64,000 nt of DNA from Chitinophaga hostae. GTDB taxonomy: Bacteria > Bacteroidota > Bacteroidia > Chitinophagales > Chitinophagaceae. Location: contig NZ_JAGTXB010000011.1 of NCBI RefSeq assembly GCF_018224885.1, positions 62,001 through 126,000 of the forward strand, read 5' to 3'. The notes beneath the pieces were generated by a model. That model was not told the DNA's origin and searched no databases. It saw only the letters and a program-made list of their open reading frames with translations. Of this stretch, positions 1 to 9,095 are shown in pieces; position 1 is the first letter of the stretch; each line of letters opens with the position of its first letter. Both the position numbers and the translations under genes were made by a program.

Positions 1-1
1 A

Positions 2-79
2 TTTATATCCATCAAAGACGGGATGGAACAGGGTTTTGGAGGTACCTTTAACAAGCTGGCAAACTACCTGGCACAATAA
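2..79 (+). CDS. SRPBCC/AHSA1-like protein, C-terminal end only (partial)
   Basis: Only the last 25 codons are inside the window; the frame is open from base 2 and stops with TAA at 77-79. The visible end reads DGMEQGFGGTFNKLANYLAQ, which fits the last helix of AHSA1/SRPBCC proteins, a family of small cytoplasmic proteins with a hydrophobic ligand cavity whose final helix usually ends in a similar KLxxYL pattern. No catalytic residue can be judged from this fragment. A complete AHSA1-like gene lies at 58426-58869, so the genome carries more than one copy. The assignment rests on one helix and is therefore tentative. Confidence 0.5.
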   Translation, partial: FISIKDGMEQGFGGTFNKLANYLAQ

Positions 80-172
80 CAGGAAAGACGTGACTACCGG
101 CGCTTCAAAAATTGTTCATCCATGTTTTCCTCTCCTTTTTAACATCGCAGGGAAAGCGTACAGCCGTAGCCG

Positions 173-913
173 TTATTGATGATCGCGCTTCCATTTTTCA
201 GCAAAGTACTTCCCCCACTCCTGTATAAATTTATAGTATTCGTACTCATTTTCAAAACTGAGCAGCATTTCGTAGCTGGGCCGGTATTCTTTCATGAAGG
301 TATCAAGTGCGGGAGATTCCAGGCCTGTTATTTTCTTTACCAACGCCTTATTAAAGCGGTGATCGATATATTTCTCGCGCTCTTCCCGTTCCATAAATCG
401 CCTGAAGTTCTCCATCCGCTTGATTTTCTTCATGCTGAGTAATGCATCCAGGTTGATGCCCACTCCCATGCCGCCGCTCCCACCCGATAAATATTCCGGT
501 GAATAATCAAAGATCTTCCGGTATTCCTCGCGGTTTTTCAGTGAATCAGTTTTGTAATCGCCGAGACGGAGGGTAGACACTACTACCGTAGGCAGGGTAT
601 GCACATCTACACGCAGACTCATATCATAAGGTCTGAGCGGGTTAATTTCTCTTACGGCAAATTTCATGGTGGATTTTCCCTGGTAGGAAAAGCTGATCGA
701 GTCCGTGGTAGGTACAACAATGGTGTAGTGGCCGGCTGAATCAGTCACCGCGCCGGCGCCGGAATTGCTCATTACGCTCACGCCTACCATACCGATTCGT
801 GCAGACCGGTCATATACAGTTCCCTTAATCCGCACCTGGCCTGTACTTACCAGGCGTAGCAGGATCAATAACAATAGTATTATCGTCTTTCTTAATAAAT
901 TAGCGCGCTCCAT
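173..913 (-). CDS. Secreted protein with carboxypeptidase-like regulatory domain
   Basis: 246 residues. A basic N-terminus and a leucine-rich stretch (residues 9-22) form a signal peptide. Residues about 27-105 are a CarboxypepD_reg-like beta-sandwich, seen as VRIKGTVYD, the GVSV segment and the TDSAGHYTI turn, the same fold that starts SusC proteins. Here it is followed not by a TonB plug but by a charged, helical C-terminal half (residues 120-246, rich in E, K, R and Y) with no motif I recognise. Such proteins are common in Bacteroidota and are thought to sit in the periplasm or at the outer membrane; the function is unknown. A promoter is visible just upstream at 920-950. Confidence 0.7.
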   Translation of the reverse strand: MERANLLRKTIILLLLILLRLVSTGQVRIKGTVYDRSARIGMVGVSVMSNSGAGAVTDSAGHYTIVVPTTDSISFSYQGKSTMKFAVREINPLRPYDMSLRVDVHTLPTVVVSTLRLGDYKTDSLKNREEYRKIFDYSPEYLSGGSGGMGVGINLDALLSMKKIKRMENFRRFMEREEREKYIDHRFNKALVKKITGLESPALDTFMKEYRPSYEMLLSFENEYEYYKFIQEWGKYFAEKWKRDHQ

Positions 914-919
914 TCGGCC

Positions 920-950
920 CCAATCTAAGACAGGATGAAAACATAATCAA
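920..950 (-). promoter_or_regulatory. Bacteroidota-type promoter for the regulatory-domain protein
   Basis: On the minus strand a TTG (948-950) is followed after 20 bases by TAGATTGG (920-927), close to the consensus TTG-N17-20-TAnnTTTG. The -7 box ends 6 bases before the ATG at 913, so the leader is very short. Confidence 0.45.
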
Positions 951-1012
951 GTCCGGCGAAAATATTAACAAATCATTTTCTATGTTATTGGCCTGATTTA
1001 ATTATACTAACA

Positions 1013-1204
1013 TCAATGCTGATCCGCACCAGCAATCCTTTTACTGCTATTGACCAATCGAAAAACCAGGTAAGAAAACAGTCCACCCAAAACGGAGGCA
1101 ACGATGTCTTTTAGGTCAAATGTCCGCTGAGGCATCCATAACTGGCAGATTTCATACAGGATCATTGCGCCTGTGAAAGACAGCGTGATTTCAAAAGTAT
1201 CGCT
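1013..1204 (-). pseudogene. VanZ-like gene remnant, C-terminal 63 codons
   Basis: This stretch has no usable start but codes on the minus strand for a clean 63-codon C-terminus ending in TGA. It includes GAMILYEICQLWMPQRTFDL, then KDIVASVLGGLFSYLVF. That is the hallmark of VanZ-like membrane proteins: a conserved E..Q in a helix, a P.R turn, D..D and a final glycine-rich membrane helix. The N-terminal two thirds are absent; directly upstream on the same strand lies the end of the alpha-L-rhamnosidase gene in another frame. I read it as the tail of a VanZ-like gene cut off at the junction with PUL 1. It is unlikely to be expressed as a functional protein. Confidence 0.7.
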
Positions 1205-1205
1205 A

Positions 1206-3971
1206 TTACCGGGGCGATCCGGCTACTTTAAAATGATAGGCGCCCGATCCGATGGTGTACAGCGCCTCCGTGCCTTCCTTCCTGATAAAACGAACGGCTT
1301 CTACCCCGCTAACAGGCTTTCCATCTACTGATACGTTAGCGCCGGCGCCAACCGGGAGATAAACCGTTGCAGTAGTATTTGCAGGTATTTCCACCGTTAA
1401 TTCAAATGAATGATCCCTTTTTTGCCAGTCACTTTTTATAAGTCCATAGGGAGCATGATAACTGGCACGGGCAAACGTAACATCACTCACCGGCCGGGGG
1501 TGGATGACAATTTGTTTAAATGCCACACTTCCCGGCGCCTGGCCAATGCCTGCCAAACCGTTGTAAAACCATTCCATCAAATGCCCCAGCATCAGGTGAT
1601 TGTTGGATACATAACGATAAGCCTGCCACGATTCAGTGAGTGCGGTGGCGCCATGTGCCACCTGGTAGCCATAGCCCGGCACATCCGAACGGGCATTCAT
1701 CAGGTAGATCAGATCGGATCTGCCGGCTGCCTGTAATACCCTCAACAGGTAACTGAAGGCGATTTCACCGGTAGTGAGACTATTATTCCGCTGCCTGATA
1801 TCTGCAACGATATTTTCCACGACCGCTGTTTTTTCGGATGGTTCCACCAGATCCATGTAGACCGCCAGGGCATTGGCCGCCTGGCTTCCGGTGGCATATT
1901 GTTTGGTCTGTTTATTGAAAAATCCGTTGTTGAATGCAGCCCGCACCTGCTGCTGTAGCTCCCTGTATCGCCGAACATCCTCTATTTTCCCCAATACCTG
2001 TGCTACCTTGCCAAGAATGGTGAGATCGTAGTAATAAAAGGCAGTAGCAGTGATTCCTTTGGGCGTATTCTGCGATTCCCCTACTCCATTCGGACCAATA
2101 TCAAACCAGTCGCCCAACCCATAACTGAGCGTATCGTTTACCGATTTTTTCCGGAGATAGTCCACATACCGATGCATCATATCGTAGTTTTCTTCCAGGA
2201 TCCTTTTATCGCCATACCACAGGTAAGCATTCCACGGTACTATCACTGCAGCACTTCCCCACTCCGGCGAGTCCCGGAAACCATTTTCAAACACTACATA
2301 CTCCGGGGCAATATCCGGTACCATACCGTTTTCCAGCTGGGCATCCTGCATATCGGCGGATATTTTTGTGAGCAATGTGGCCACATTAAAATTGTATTGA
2401 ATGGCATTTCCCATCAGGTGCGCCTCTTCCAGCCAGCCCAGTTTTTCGCGGTGCGGGCAATCAGTGAATACGCTGGCCATGTTACTTTTTACCGCCCAGT
2501 TGATCAGTTGACACGTCTTGTTAAAAATATCATCAGAGCATACAAAATCCCCGGCGGCGGCAGCAGCATTGCGGATATGCAACCCACGCACCATTTGTAA
2601 AACCGGCAGCTGTTGCGGGTTCTCTGCGGACGATGGCACTGCGCCTTCTACCTGCAAATAACGGAAACCATAGTACGAAAACCGGGGGCGCCACTTTTCT
2701 GTGCCATTACCGTTTAACGTATAGTCGAAGAGGTAAGGTCCGCCGGAAGCTTGCTGGGTAACGAGTCCCTTGTCATCTATCAGCTCGCCCGGTATAATTT
2801 TCACAACGGCGCCTTTACTACCGGTAACGGCTATATCCGGAATGCCGGAAGCATTTTGTCCGAGATCATATACCCATACACCGGGTTTAGGTGCTGTGAT
2901 CTTTTTGGCGGTAAGCGTGTCCATCACCTTTACAGGGTCTGCTGTCTGGCTTCGCAGGTTAGCGGGTCCTTCTACTACCAGGGCTGTTTTCCATTGCCGG
3001 TCATCAAAAGAAGGTTGGTTCCACCCCGGCTGTTCCAGGTTAGCATCGTAATCCTCCCCTCCATAAATACTGCTGAAGGTAACCGGCCCCGGGGCTGTTT
3101 TCCAGGAAGCATCGCTCACCACATTTTCTGCAGTGCCATCTTCATATTCCAGCAACAGCCTGCAGATCATTTTAGGAAAACCAAAGGTGCCGGAAAGCTT
3201 ACGGTAACGCTCCTGTGGAATATGATAAAAACCATTTCCCAGCATCGCCCCCAAAGCGTTACCACCAGGCCGTATTAAACTTGTCAGGTCAAAGGTGACG
3301 TAAAGGGTTTGTTTATCAAACTGCGTCCATCCCGGGTCCAGGAAATGATCGCCCACCTTATTCCCGTTCAGGCTCATTTCAAACTGCCCAAGGCCAGCGA
3401 TGAACAAGGTTGCGTGTTTTACTGCCTTCTTAACGGAGAACTCCTTTCGCAACAGCGGCAAAATATTGCGGCCTTTCACTACCGCTTTGTTGGCTATCTC
3501 CTTTGAGCCGGCCGGTATATCTTCATAAGCAATCCATGCGGCATCGTGCCAGTCCTCTTTTTCCGTAAGTCCCATTTTCCATTGCGCAGGTTCGCTCCAG
3601 GCTGATACGTTGCCTTTATTATCCCAAACCTGCACAGACCAGTAATAAGTTTTTGCGGGCAGCAGCCTGGTCCCCAGGAAAGGGACCTGTATCGACTGTG
3701 AACTGTTCTGTTTCCGTGAATCCCATATATTGCCTGTATGCTTCATTAACAGCTCCCTGCTATCGGCCACCAGGATATGATACGCTGTTTGGGTTACGCC
3801 CCGTGTTCCCCCAGTTATTTCCCAGGAAAAACGGGGTTGTTCCGCTTCCACGCCCAATGGATTGTTCCCATATTCGCATTGCGGATGAACGATCCGGATA
3901 ATGTTGTCAGCAGCGGCGTTTAACTTCCCCAGTAATAATATCGCTACAACCGCCAGTTTATATTTCAGCAT
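1206..3971 (-). CDS. Alpha-L-rhamnosidase, glycoside hydrolase family 78
   Basis: 921 residues with a signal peptide (MLKYKLAVVAILLLG, cleavage near residue 21). GH78 enzymes remove terminal alpha-L-rhamnose with inversion. The order of domains is typical: an N-terminal fibronectin-like module (about 30-135), beta-sandwich modules carrying the Bac_rhamnosid_N region (about 160-330), the alpha/alpha-barrel (about 480-820) and a C-terminal beta-sandwich. The catalytic segment reads TDCPHREKLGWLEEAH, with D504, R508, E509 and E515/E516 in the places where GH78 has its conserved acid residues. It is the last gene of PUL 1, 34 bases after the GH20 gene. It probably works in the periplasm. Family assignment is secure; the exact linkage is not. 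Confidence 0.93.
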   Translation of the reverse strand: MLKYKLAVVAILLLGKLNAAADNIIRIVHPQCEYGNNPLGVEAEQPRFSWEITGGTRGVTQTAYHILVADSRELLMKHTGNIWDSRKQNSSQSIQVPFLGTRLLPAKTYYWSVQVWDNKGNVSAWSEPAQWKMGLTEKEDWHDAAWIAYEDIPAGSKEIANKAVVKGRNILPLLRKEFSVKKAVKHATLFIAGLGQFEMSLNGNKVGDHFLDPGWTQFDKQTLYVTFDLTSLIRPGGNALGAMLGNGFYHIPQERYRKLSGTFGFPKMICRLLLEYEDGTAENVVSDASWKTAPGPVTFSSIYGGEDYDANLEQPGWNQPSFDDRQWKTALVVEGPANLRSQTADPVKVMDTLTAKKITAPKPGVWVYDLGQNASGIPDIAVTGSKGAVVKIIPGELIDDKGLVTQQASGGPYLFDYTLNGNGTEKWRPRFSYYGFRYLQVEGAVPSSAENPQQLPVLQMVRGLHIRNAAAAAGDFVCSDDIFNKTCQLINWAVKSNMASVFTDCPHREKLGWLEEAHLMGNAIQYNFNVATLLTKISADMQDAQLENGMVPDIAPEYVVFENGFRDSPEWGSAAVIVPWNAYLWYGDKRILEENYDMMHRYVDYLRKKSVNDTLSYGLGDWFDIGPNGVGESQNTPKGITATAFYYYDLTILGKVAQVLGKIEDVRRYRELQQQVRAAFNNGFFNKQTKQYATGSQAANALAVYMDLVEPSEKTAVVENIVADIRQRNNSLTTGEIAFSYLLRVLQAAGRSDLIYLMNARSDVPGYGYQVAHGATALTESWQAYRYVSNNHLMLGHLMEWFYNGLAGIGQAPGSVAFKQIVIHPRPVSDVTFARASYHAPYGLIKSDWQKRDHSFELTVEIPANTTATVYLPVGAGANVSVDGKPVSGVEAVRFIRKEGTEALYTIGSGAYHFKVAGSPR

Positions 3972-4005
3972 GATGCGTTGCTATTGCGTTAAAAATCCTG
4001 TCTGT

Positions 4006-5910
4006 CTATTTTTTATTTTCCAATACGATCCTGCTTATGGCGCTTCGTTTACCCGACGGCGTTACTACGATAGCCTGGAAAATCTTTTTCTCATTTGGTG
4101 GCACAATAAAAGTAAAGGCGTTGCTATATTCCCGGTCTGTGATGTCCGGGGCTTTTCCGTTCAGCGTAAAATAAATTTTCGCACCCGGAACAGCCGGTTT
4201 CAATTTCAGAGAAAAACGTTCCCCCGTCATCGTAGTATCTGTTGGAATAAATGCAGCGGGCACCCGGTAGTTATAGCCTAGCTTGTCGAACCGGGCCAGT
4301 TGCACCGGCAGCCTTGTTTCAGAAAAGCTGTTGTAATCTTTTTGATCGGCCGGTGTCCAAGCCAGTTCTGCGAGTGCCAGCATACGTGGCAGTATCATAT
4401 AGTGCATACGTGGTACGGTGGCAATAAATTCTGTCCAGATATTCCCCTGTACCCCCAGGATATAGGGACGTTCTTCCGGTGTTAAACTTTTGGGTACGGG
4501 GTCATAGCGATACAAGGCAGAGTAACCTCCCATACTGGCGGGCAACAGGTCCGGCGCAGCTTCACCGTAATCAAAATACAGCCCGTTGGTAGAGGGCGAC
4601 ATGATTACTTCATGTTTTAATTTTGCGGCGGCAATACCGCCTTGCTCCCCACGCCAGCTCATCACAGCGGCATCCTTTGCCAGTCCGCCTTCCAGGATCT
4701 CATCCCAACCAATAATTTTCTTCCCTTTTTTACGCAGCAGCTGACCTAACCTGGTGGTAAAATAGCTCTGTACTTCCTCGCTTTTTTTCATCTGCTTTTC
4801 TTTCATAAAAGCCTGTATGCCGGCATCCTTTTCCCAGTAGCCTTTATAGCATTCATCGCCACCTATATGAATATATTCGTACGGGAAGAGCGCTGCCACT
4901 TCGGTAAATACCTCGTCAAGAAACTGGTACACCTTTTCATCGATCGGGTTTAAGGTATTGTCGAGCAGCATTTCATATTTACCATTGTCGTACCATTTAG
5001 AAAAATTGCTGCCGGGATTTACACTGGCACTTTCTTTGGTACAGCACAGTTCGGGATAGGCGGCGATGGCAGCCAGACTGTGACCCGGCACGTCTATCTC
5101 CGGCAGGATTTCAATGTAGCGGTCTTTTGCATATTTCACCACTTCCTTAATTTCTTCCTGGGTATAAAACCCGCCATCGGTAGCCGCTTCTCCGGGCCTG
5201 GGCGCTTCATTGGCGCCGTAGCCACTGTAGCGCGGTACACGCCATGCGCCAATGCTGGTGAGCTTTGGAAACTTTTTAATTGCTATACGCCATCCATTGT
5301 CGTCCGTGAGATGCCAGTGGAAGCGGTTCAGCTTATAAACAGCCATCAGGTCGATCAGATCTTTTACTTCCTGTACGGTAAAAAAATGGCGCGATACATC
5401 CAGCATCACACCGCGATACCCAAAACGGGGATAGTCTTCGATAGTAACACAGGGCAGCTTTGCATCGCCATTGTTTTCCGCAGGCAGCAACTGTAAAAAA
5501 GATTGCACGCCGTAAAACAGGCCGGCGCCCTTACCTGTAATCACAACGCGTGCAGGCGTTACCGTTAGTTTATACCCTTCTTGGGGTAAGCTTTCGGCGC
5601 CCTTGCCGGTTAGTTCAATAACAGTGGATGATTTCCCCGCGCTGTTTGTTTTCGGGAGATGATTTACATACCGGGTCAGGAAAACAACGGCCTTGTCGGC
5701 GGGGTTATCTGCTTTGATAACTGTTTGCCGGCTGAGGGTAAACTTTCCGCTGCCCTGCTGTACCATTACCGGCGCCGGGATGATACCGGCAGCCGGATCC
5801 TGACTTTGGGCCGGCGCACTATATAACGCCGACAGGCATACGAAAATACAGGTTGTTCCCCAAACCCTTGCATTAATACATGGCTTCATAATCGTTGGAA
5901 ATTTATTCAT
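4006..5910 (-). CDS. Beta-N-acetylhexosaminidase, GH20, with CHB_HEX C-terminal domain
   Basis: 634 residues. Removes terminal beta-linked GlcNAc or GalNAc by substrate-assisted catalysis. After a signal peptide ending near AQSQ come the GH20b domain (about 38-155) and the GH20 barrel (about 158-515). The barrel shows FHWHLTDDNGWRI, the EIDVPGHS strand and the catalytic pair D352-E353 in HIGGDECYKGYW. Tryptophans of the sugar pocket are present (MSWRGEQGG, NIWTE, LAELAWTP). Residues about 560-634 form the chitobiase-type C-terminal beta-sandwich. A second ATG at codon 8 could also start it. Lies in PUL 1, 14 bases after the other GH20 gene. Confidence 0.95.
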   Translation of the reverse strand: MNKFPTIMKPCINARVWGTTCIFVCLSALYSAPAQSQDPAAGIIPAPVMVQQGSGKFTLSRQTVIKADNPADKAVVFLTRYVNHLPKTNSAGKSSTVIELTGKGAESLPQEGYKLTVTPARVVITGKGAGLFYGVQSFLQLLPAENNGDAKLPCVTIEDYPRFGYRGVMLDVSRHFFTVQEVKDLIDLMAVYKLNRFHWHLTDDNGWRIAIKKFPKLTSIGAWRVPRYSGYGANEAPRPGEAATDGGFYTQEEIKEVVKYAKDRYIEILPEIDVPGHSLAAIAAYPELCCTKESASVNPGSNFSKWYDNGKYEMLLDNTLNPIDEKVYQFLDEVFTEVAALFPYEYIHIGGDECYKGYWEKDAGIQAFMKEKQMKKSEEVQSYFTTRLGQLLRKKGKKIIGWDEILEGGLAKDAAVMSWRGEQGGIAAAKLKHEVIMSPSTNGLYFDYGEAAPDLLPASMGGYSALYRYDPVPKSLTPEERPYILGVQGNIWTEFIATVPRMHYMILPRMLALAELAWTPADQKDYNSFSETRLPVQLARFDKLGYNYRVPAAFIPTDTTMTGERFSLKLKPAVPGAKIYFTLNGKAPDITDREYSNAFTFIVPPNEKKIFQAIVVTPSGKRSAISRIVLENKK

Positions 5911-5924
5911 TGTTCAGAAAATTT

Positions 5925-7961
5925 TCATTTACCGGGTTCAAAAAGCATGTTTGTTTCATACCAGTTCATCCCTTCCTCTTTATGCACCGGTATCAGTGTA
6001 AACATCAGTTTGGGCGGCAGTTGCCAGTCTTTCAGTGGATCAAAACGATCTACCGGCAGTTTCACCAGCACGCTGTTCCAGCCTTTCCTAACGGACACCA
6101 GGGCAGGTGGCCGGTAGGAGAAACCTTCATCAATCAGCGGATCCTCCAACCGGCCCACTTCCCTACCCGGAAACGCCCATGCCGGTGGCGGTAGCAGCGT
6201 TTCATTCAGCCATATCCTGCTTTTCATATAATCCCACTCCCCTGCAGGTGGCGTAGCATCAGCACCCGACCTGGAGAGATCTTTTAACTCGGTAAACATA
6301 GTCATGGTAGTATCGCTGTTACTCCAGAACCGGGTAAAAGCGTACCAGGTGGTACGCTCCCCTGGCGCCGGCAACCAGGCTTTCACACTGTCCACTCCGC
6401 CGGGGCCATGGGTATGCCATAGCCAGATGGTGCCACCGGTGGCGCGGATGCTGCCTATAGAATCCTGCAGGGAAGCAACTGCGGTCTCCGGCCAGAAACG
6501 GGTATCGAGTGCGCCGTTGTTTTCAAACGGGCCAAACAGCTTCCAGTGGATGTTGGTTTGTTTTACATATTGAAATGGCAACGTTGAAAAATAACGACGC
6601 TTATGATCGATCAGCCGTTTTTCAAACCGGGCAAAATCTTTTGCCCTTGCGGAGCTGTCGTTGCCCAGGAAAAAAACAACGCCCTCATTCCCACCTCCCC
6701 GCCAGCTGCGTTCCGCAAAGGCGAGCATAGACGGGTATACCGCTGTCATCTGCAGCAGATCGGTTTCCCTGGCCACCCTGCGATCGCTCCACAAACAAAT
6801 TTCTCCTCCAAGCAGATGTGCATTACCTTTTTCTTCACTACCTATTTGCCGGTTAAAAATGGTGACCACGCTATTGAGCGGATCATAGTCACTCAGGTAG
6901 AGGAAACGGGAATCAATATACTTTACCTGTTGGCCGGCCAGCGGTTCTTTCTTCCACAATTGCCGGATGGTGCTGCCTGTGCCAACCCCGCCCGGCGCCC
7001 AGGTGATCACTTCCATATGATGTTGCCGGATCGCAGCTGATACATCGGGCAACAGCTGTTTATTGGTAATCTCTACCTCATCCGCACCGATATGTAAAAA
7101 CGGGAGATCATACGTGCTGCATACTTCGTTGATAATATCCAATACTATCCGGCTACCTTTCGGGCTTTGCATATCCTCGCCAGTAGCCCTTTTAAATGCG
7201 CTGCTATGACCGGGAATATCCAGCTCCGGTACCAGCGTGATATACCGCGCTTTACAATATTGAATAAGATCTTTCATCTCTGCAATACGGTAGTATTGCC
7301 CTTTGTTCCGGGCCATATGCTCCGGCGCAGTGAGCGCGGGATAGCGCTGTACCTGGAGGCGCCAGGCCACATCTTCTGTTAAATGGAAATGAAAGATGTT
7401 GAGCTTATAGCGGCTCATGATATCTATCTGTTGTTTCAGCTGTATGAGCGACTGGTAGTTACGTCCAACATCTACCATATATCCGCGCCAGGCATAAGCG
7501 GGATAATCCAGCACATTACAACCCGCCACCCATGATCCGTTTATCAACTGATACAGCGTTTGCAGCCCGTTAAAAATACCATGCGGCGTATTGGCGACAA
7601 TAAGTACCTGTTTCGCGGTAACCTGCAGTTGATAGGCTTCTTCCGGCAAATAAGATGCAGGTACTTTTCCCAGCTTCAACACGATGGCGTTAGTGGCAAC
7701 GGCTTGTTGCCGGATGTTGGTATTAAAACCTTTTGCTGTTAACATCTCTCTTAAACCCTGTGCTTCTTTTTGCAATATGCTATCAGTCACCACAATCGTT
7801 TTGCAGCGATCCAGCAAAAAACGGCTGTCGCTCCACTTTACGGTTCGTGGCAGGGGAATGAGCGAGGGCTGCCGGGCATACAACGGCGCATTTACTGACA
7901 ACAGCCAAACGATCATCGTTATTAACCATCTTTTGTTCCTTCTGTAACAGATTAACAGCAT
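5925..7961 (-). CDS. Divergent GH20 beta-hexosaminidase with extra C-terminal beta-domain
   Basis: 678 residues with an N-terminal signal (a later ATG at codon 16 starts a tidier one, MIVWLLSVNAPLYA). The GH20b domain (about 35-150) and barrel start are clear: FHFHLTEDVAWRLQ, ELDIPGHSSAF and the catalytic D294-E295 in HIGADEVEI. The loop between the PGHS strand and the catalytic pair is about 60 residues shorter than in its neighbour, and after the barrel (ending near residue 430) comes a unique region of roughly 230 residues, probably a jelly-roll sugar-binding domain. It likely acts on a different hexosaminide linkage from the GH20 next to it. Third from last in the PUL 1 operon. Confidence 0.88.
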   Translation of the reverse strand: MLLICYRRNKRWLITMIVWLLSVNAPLYARQPSLIPLPRTVKWSDSRFLLDRCKTIVVTDSILQKEAQGLREMLTAKGFNTNIRQQAVATNAIVLKLGKVPASYLPEEAYQLQVTAKQVLIVANTPHGIFNGLQTLYQLINGSWVAGCNVLDYPAYAWRGYMVDVGRNYQSLIQLKQQIDIMSRYKLNIFHFHLTEDVAWRLQVQRYPALTAPEHMARNKGQYYRIAEMKDLIQYCKARYITLVPELDIPGHSSAFKRATGEDMQSPKGSRIVLDIINEVCSTYDLPFLHIGADEVEITNKQLLPDVSAAIRQHHMEVITWAPGGVGTGSTIRQLWKKEPLAGQQVKYIDSRFLYLSDYDPLNSVVTIFNRQIGSEEKGNAHLLGGEICLWSDRRVARETDLLQMTAVYPSMLAFAERSWRGGGNEGVVFFLGNDSSARAKDFARFEKRLIDHKRRYFSTLPFQYVKQTNIHWKLFGPFENNGALDTRFWPETAVASLQDSIGSIRATGGTIWLWHTHGPGGVDSVKAWLPAPGERTTWYAFTRFWSNSDTTMTMFTELKDLSRSGADATPPAGEWDYMKSRIWLNETLLPPPAWAFPGREVGRLEDPLIDEGFSYRPPALVSVRKGWNSVLVKLPVDRFDPLKDWQLPPKLMFTLIPVHKEEGMNWYETNMLFEPGK

Positions 7962-7981
7962 AAACTTGTTTTAGTATCACC

Positions 7982-9067
7982 TCAGAAGCCATAGGCACTG
8001 ATATCTCCCAGCACGATATAAGACTGAGGGCCTGTGAGGCCAATGAATTTGAAGTATCTCGCCTTCGGATGGGCGGGTATATCATAAGACTGCCCATCGT
8101 TGATAGTCCGGTTAAAATTGAAGACGCCGGCATCTGTCCAACTAATATTATCGATGCTGGTCAGCAACTGAAATGTATCACAGGCGCGGTCGTCGTCGGT
8201 TTTCCGGTACAGCGTAAACGAAGTGATCATATGTTGCACGCCCATGTCTACCACGAAGAAATGCGGGTAGGAAGAGTTACCCACCCATGCATGCCAGCGC
8301 GTACCGGGTTTTCCATCGATCACATTGGTTACGAGGTTTTCATCACCGGGATGCTGACTGGAGAAAGCGATGATCTGCCAGTTTGTTGGACTGAATAAAA
8401 AAGGCTTGCTGGTAGCATAGCTCGTATAAAAAGTATCTATGCTTAACGAATCAGGCAGAAACAGGGTCCGATACTGGCAGGTGGTGCCTGGTTTCATGTC
8501 TGTGATACCGGAGGTAGCGGCACTGGCCGGAAACCGCAGTACCCGTTCATTTCCTGACAGGCTGGTATATTTCACTTCGGTGGCATATGCCCCATTGGAA
8601 ATATCCGCGCCGCCCCATTTCAGCGATACTGAATCTGTATACAATATGCTTTCGTCTACCGGGCGGCTTAATAAGCTGGACTGATATACATCTCCATAAC
8701 TGGCGCCAAATAACTCCACCGGCACGGACGTATGCCCTTTTCCATCAAAAGTTTTGATGACGAAAGAATAACTCTTTTCCGGTAAATTATTAATCATATA
8801 CGTGATGGTATCTCCTTTGGGTGGAATGGGCACATCGGCAGAATCTGTAAAATTATTCCAGTAAATTCTGGCGGCAGCGAGATTTGGGTCTGAACCCCGC
8901 AGCCAGGAAATTTTAGCCCTGTTCCGGCCGGCATGTACCACCGGCATATTGGCTTTCCCGGTATAAACAATCCCATCCGGCACTACAAACTGTTTGTAGG
9001 TGCTGTCCATTTTCTTACAGGCCCACAGGAAAACAATCAGTACAAAAAGATAAAATATATTCCGCAT
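7982..9067 (-). CDS. DUF4998 lipoprotein with C-terminal discoidin-like domain
   Basis: 361 residues. The N-terminus (LIVFLWACKK) is a lipoprotein signal with the lipid-carrying cysteine at residue 17. Residues about 20-190 match the DUF4998 pattern (VYTGKANMPVVHAGRNRAKI, repeated beta-sandwich strands), and about 225-361 look like an F5/8 type C (discoidin) carbohydrate-binding domain: NVIDGKPGTRWHAW, then HFFVVDMG and ARYFKFIG. In Bacteroidota such proteins sit on the cell surface next to SusD and hold glycan. It follows the DUF4959/DUF5000 lipoprotein by 28 bases in PUL 1. It has no catalytic motif. Confidence 0.82.
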   Translation of the reverse strand: MRNIFYLFVLIVFLWACKKMDSTYKQFVVPDGIVYTGKANMPVVHAGRNRAKISWLRGSDPNLAAARIYWNNFTDSADVPIPPKGDTITYMINNLPEKSYSFVIKTFDGKGHTSVPVELFGASYGDVYQSSLLSRPVDESILYTDSVSLKWGGADISNGAYATEVKYTSLSGNERVLRFPASAATSGITDMKPGTTCQYRTLFLPDSLSIDTFYTSYATSKPFLFSPTNWQIIAFSSQHPGDENLVTNVIDGKPGTRWHAWVGNSSYPHFFVVDMGVQHMITSFTLYRKTDDDRACDTFQLLTSIDNISWTDAGVFNFNRTINDGQSYDIPAHPKARYFKFIGLTGPQSYIVLGDISAYGF

Positions 9068-9095
9068 TTTTTTCTTTTTAAAATTTCAAAAAATA

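Noticed and set aside
173-913. Reading the carboxypeptidase-regulatory-domain protein as a truncated SusC
   Set aside because: The tail after the domain is charged and helical, with no plug or barrel strands, so it is a separate small protein.
4006-7961. Reading the two GH20 genes as a chitin-degradation cluster
   Set aside because: No GH18 or GH19 chitinase is present, and the rhamnosidase in the same operon points to another glycan.
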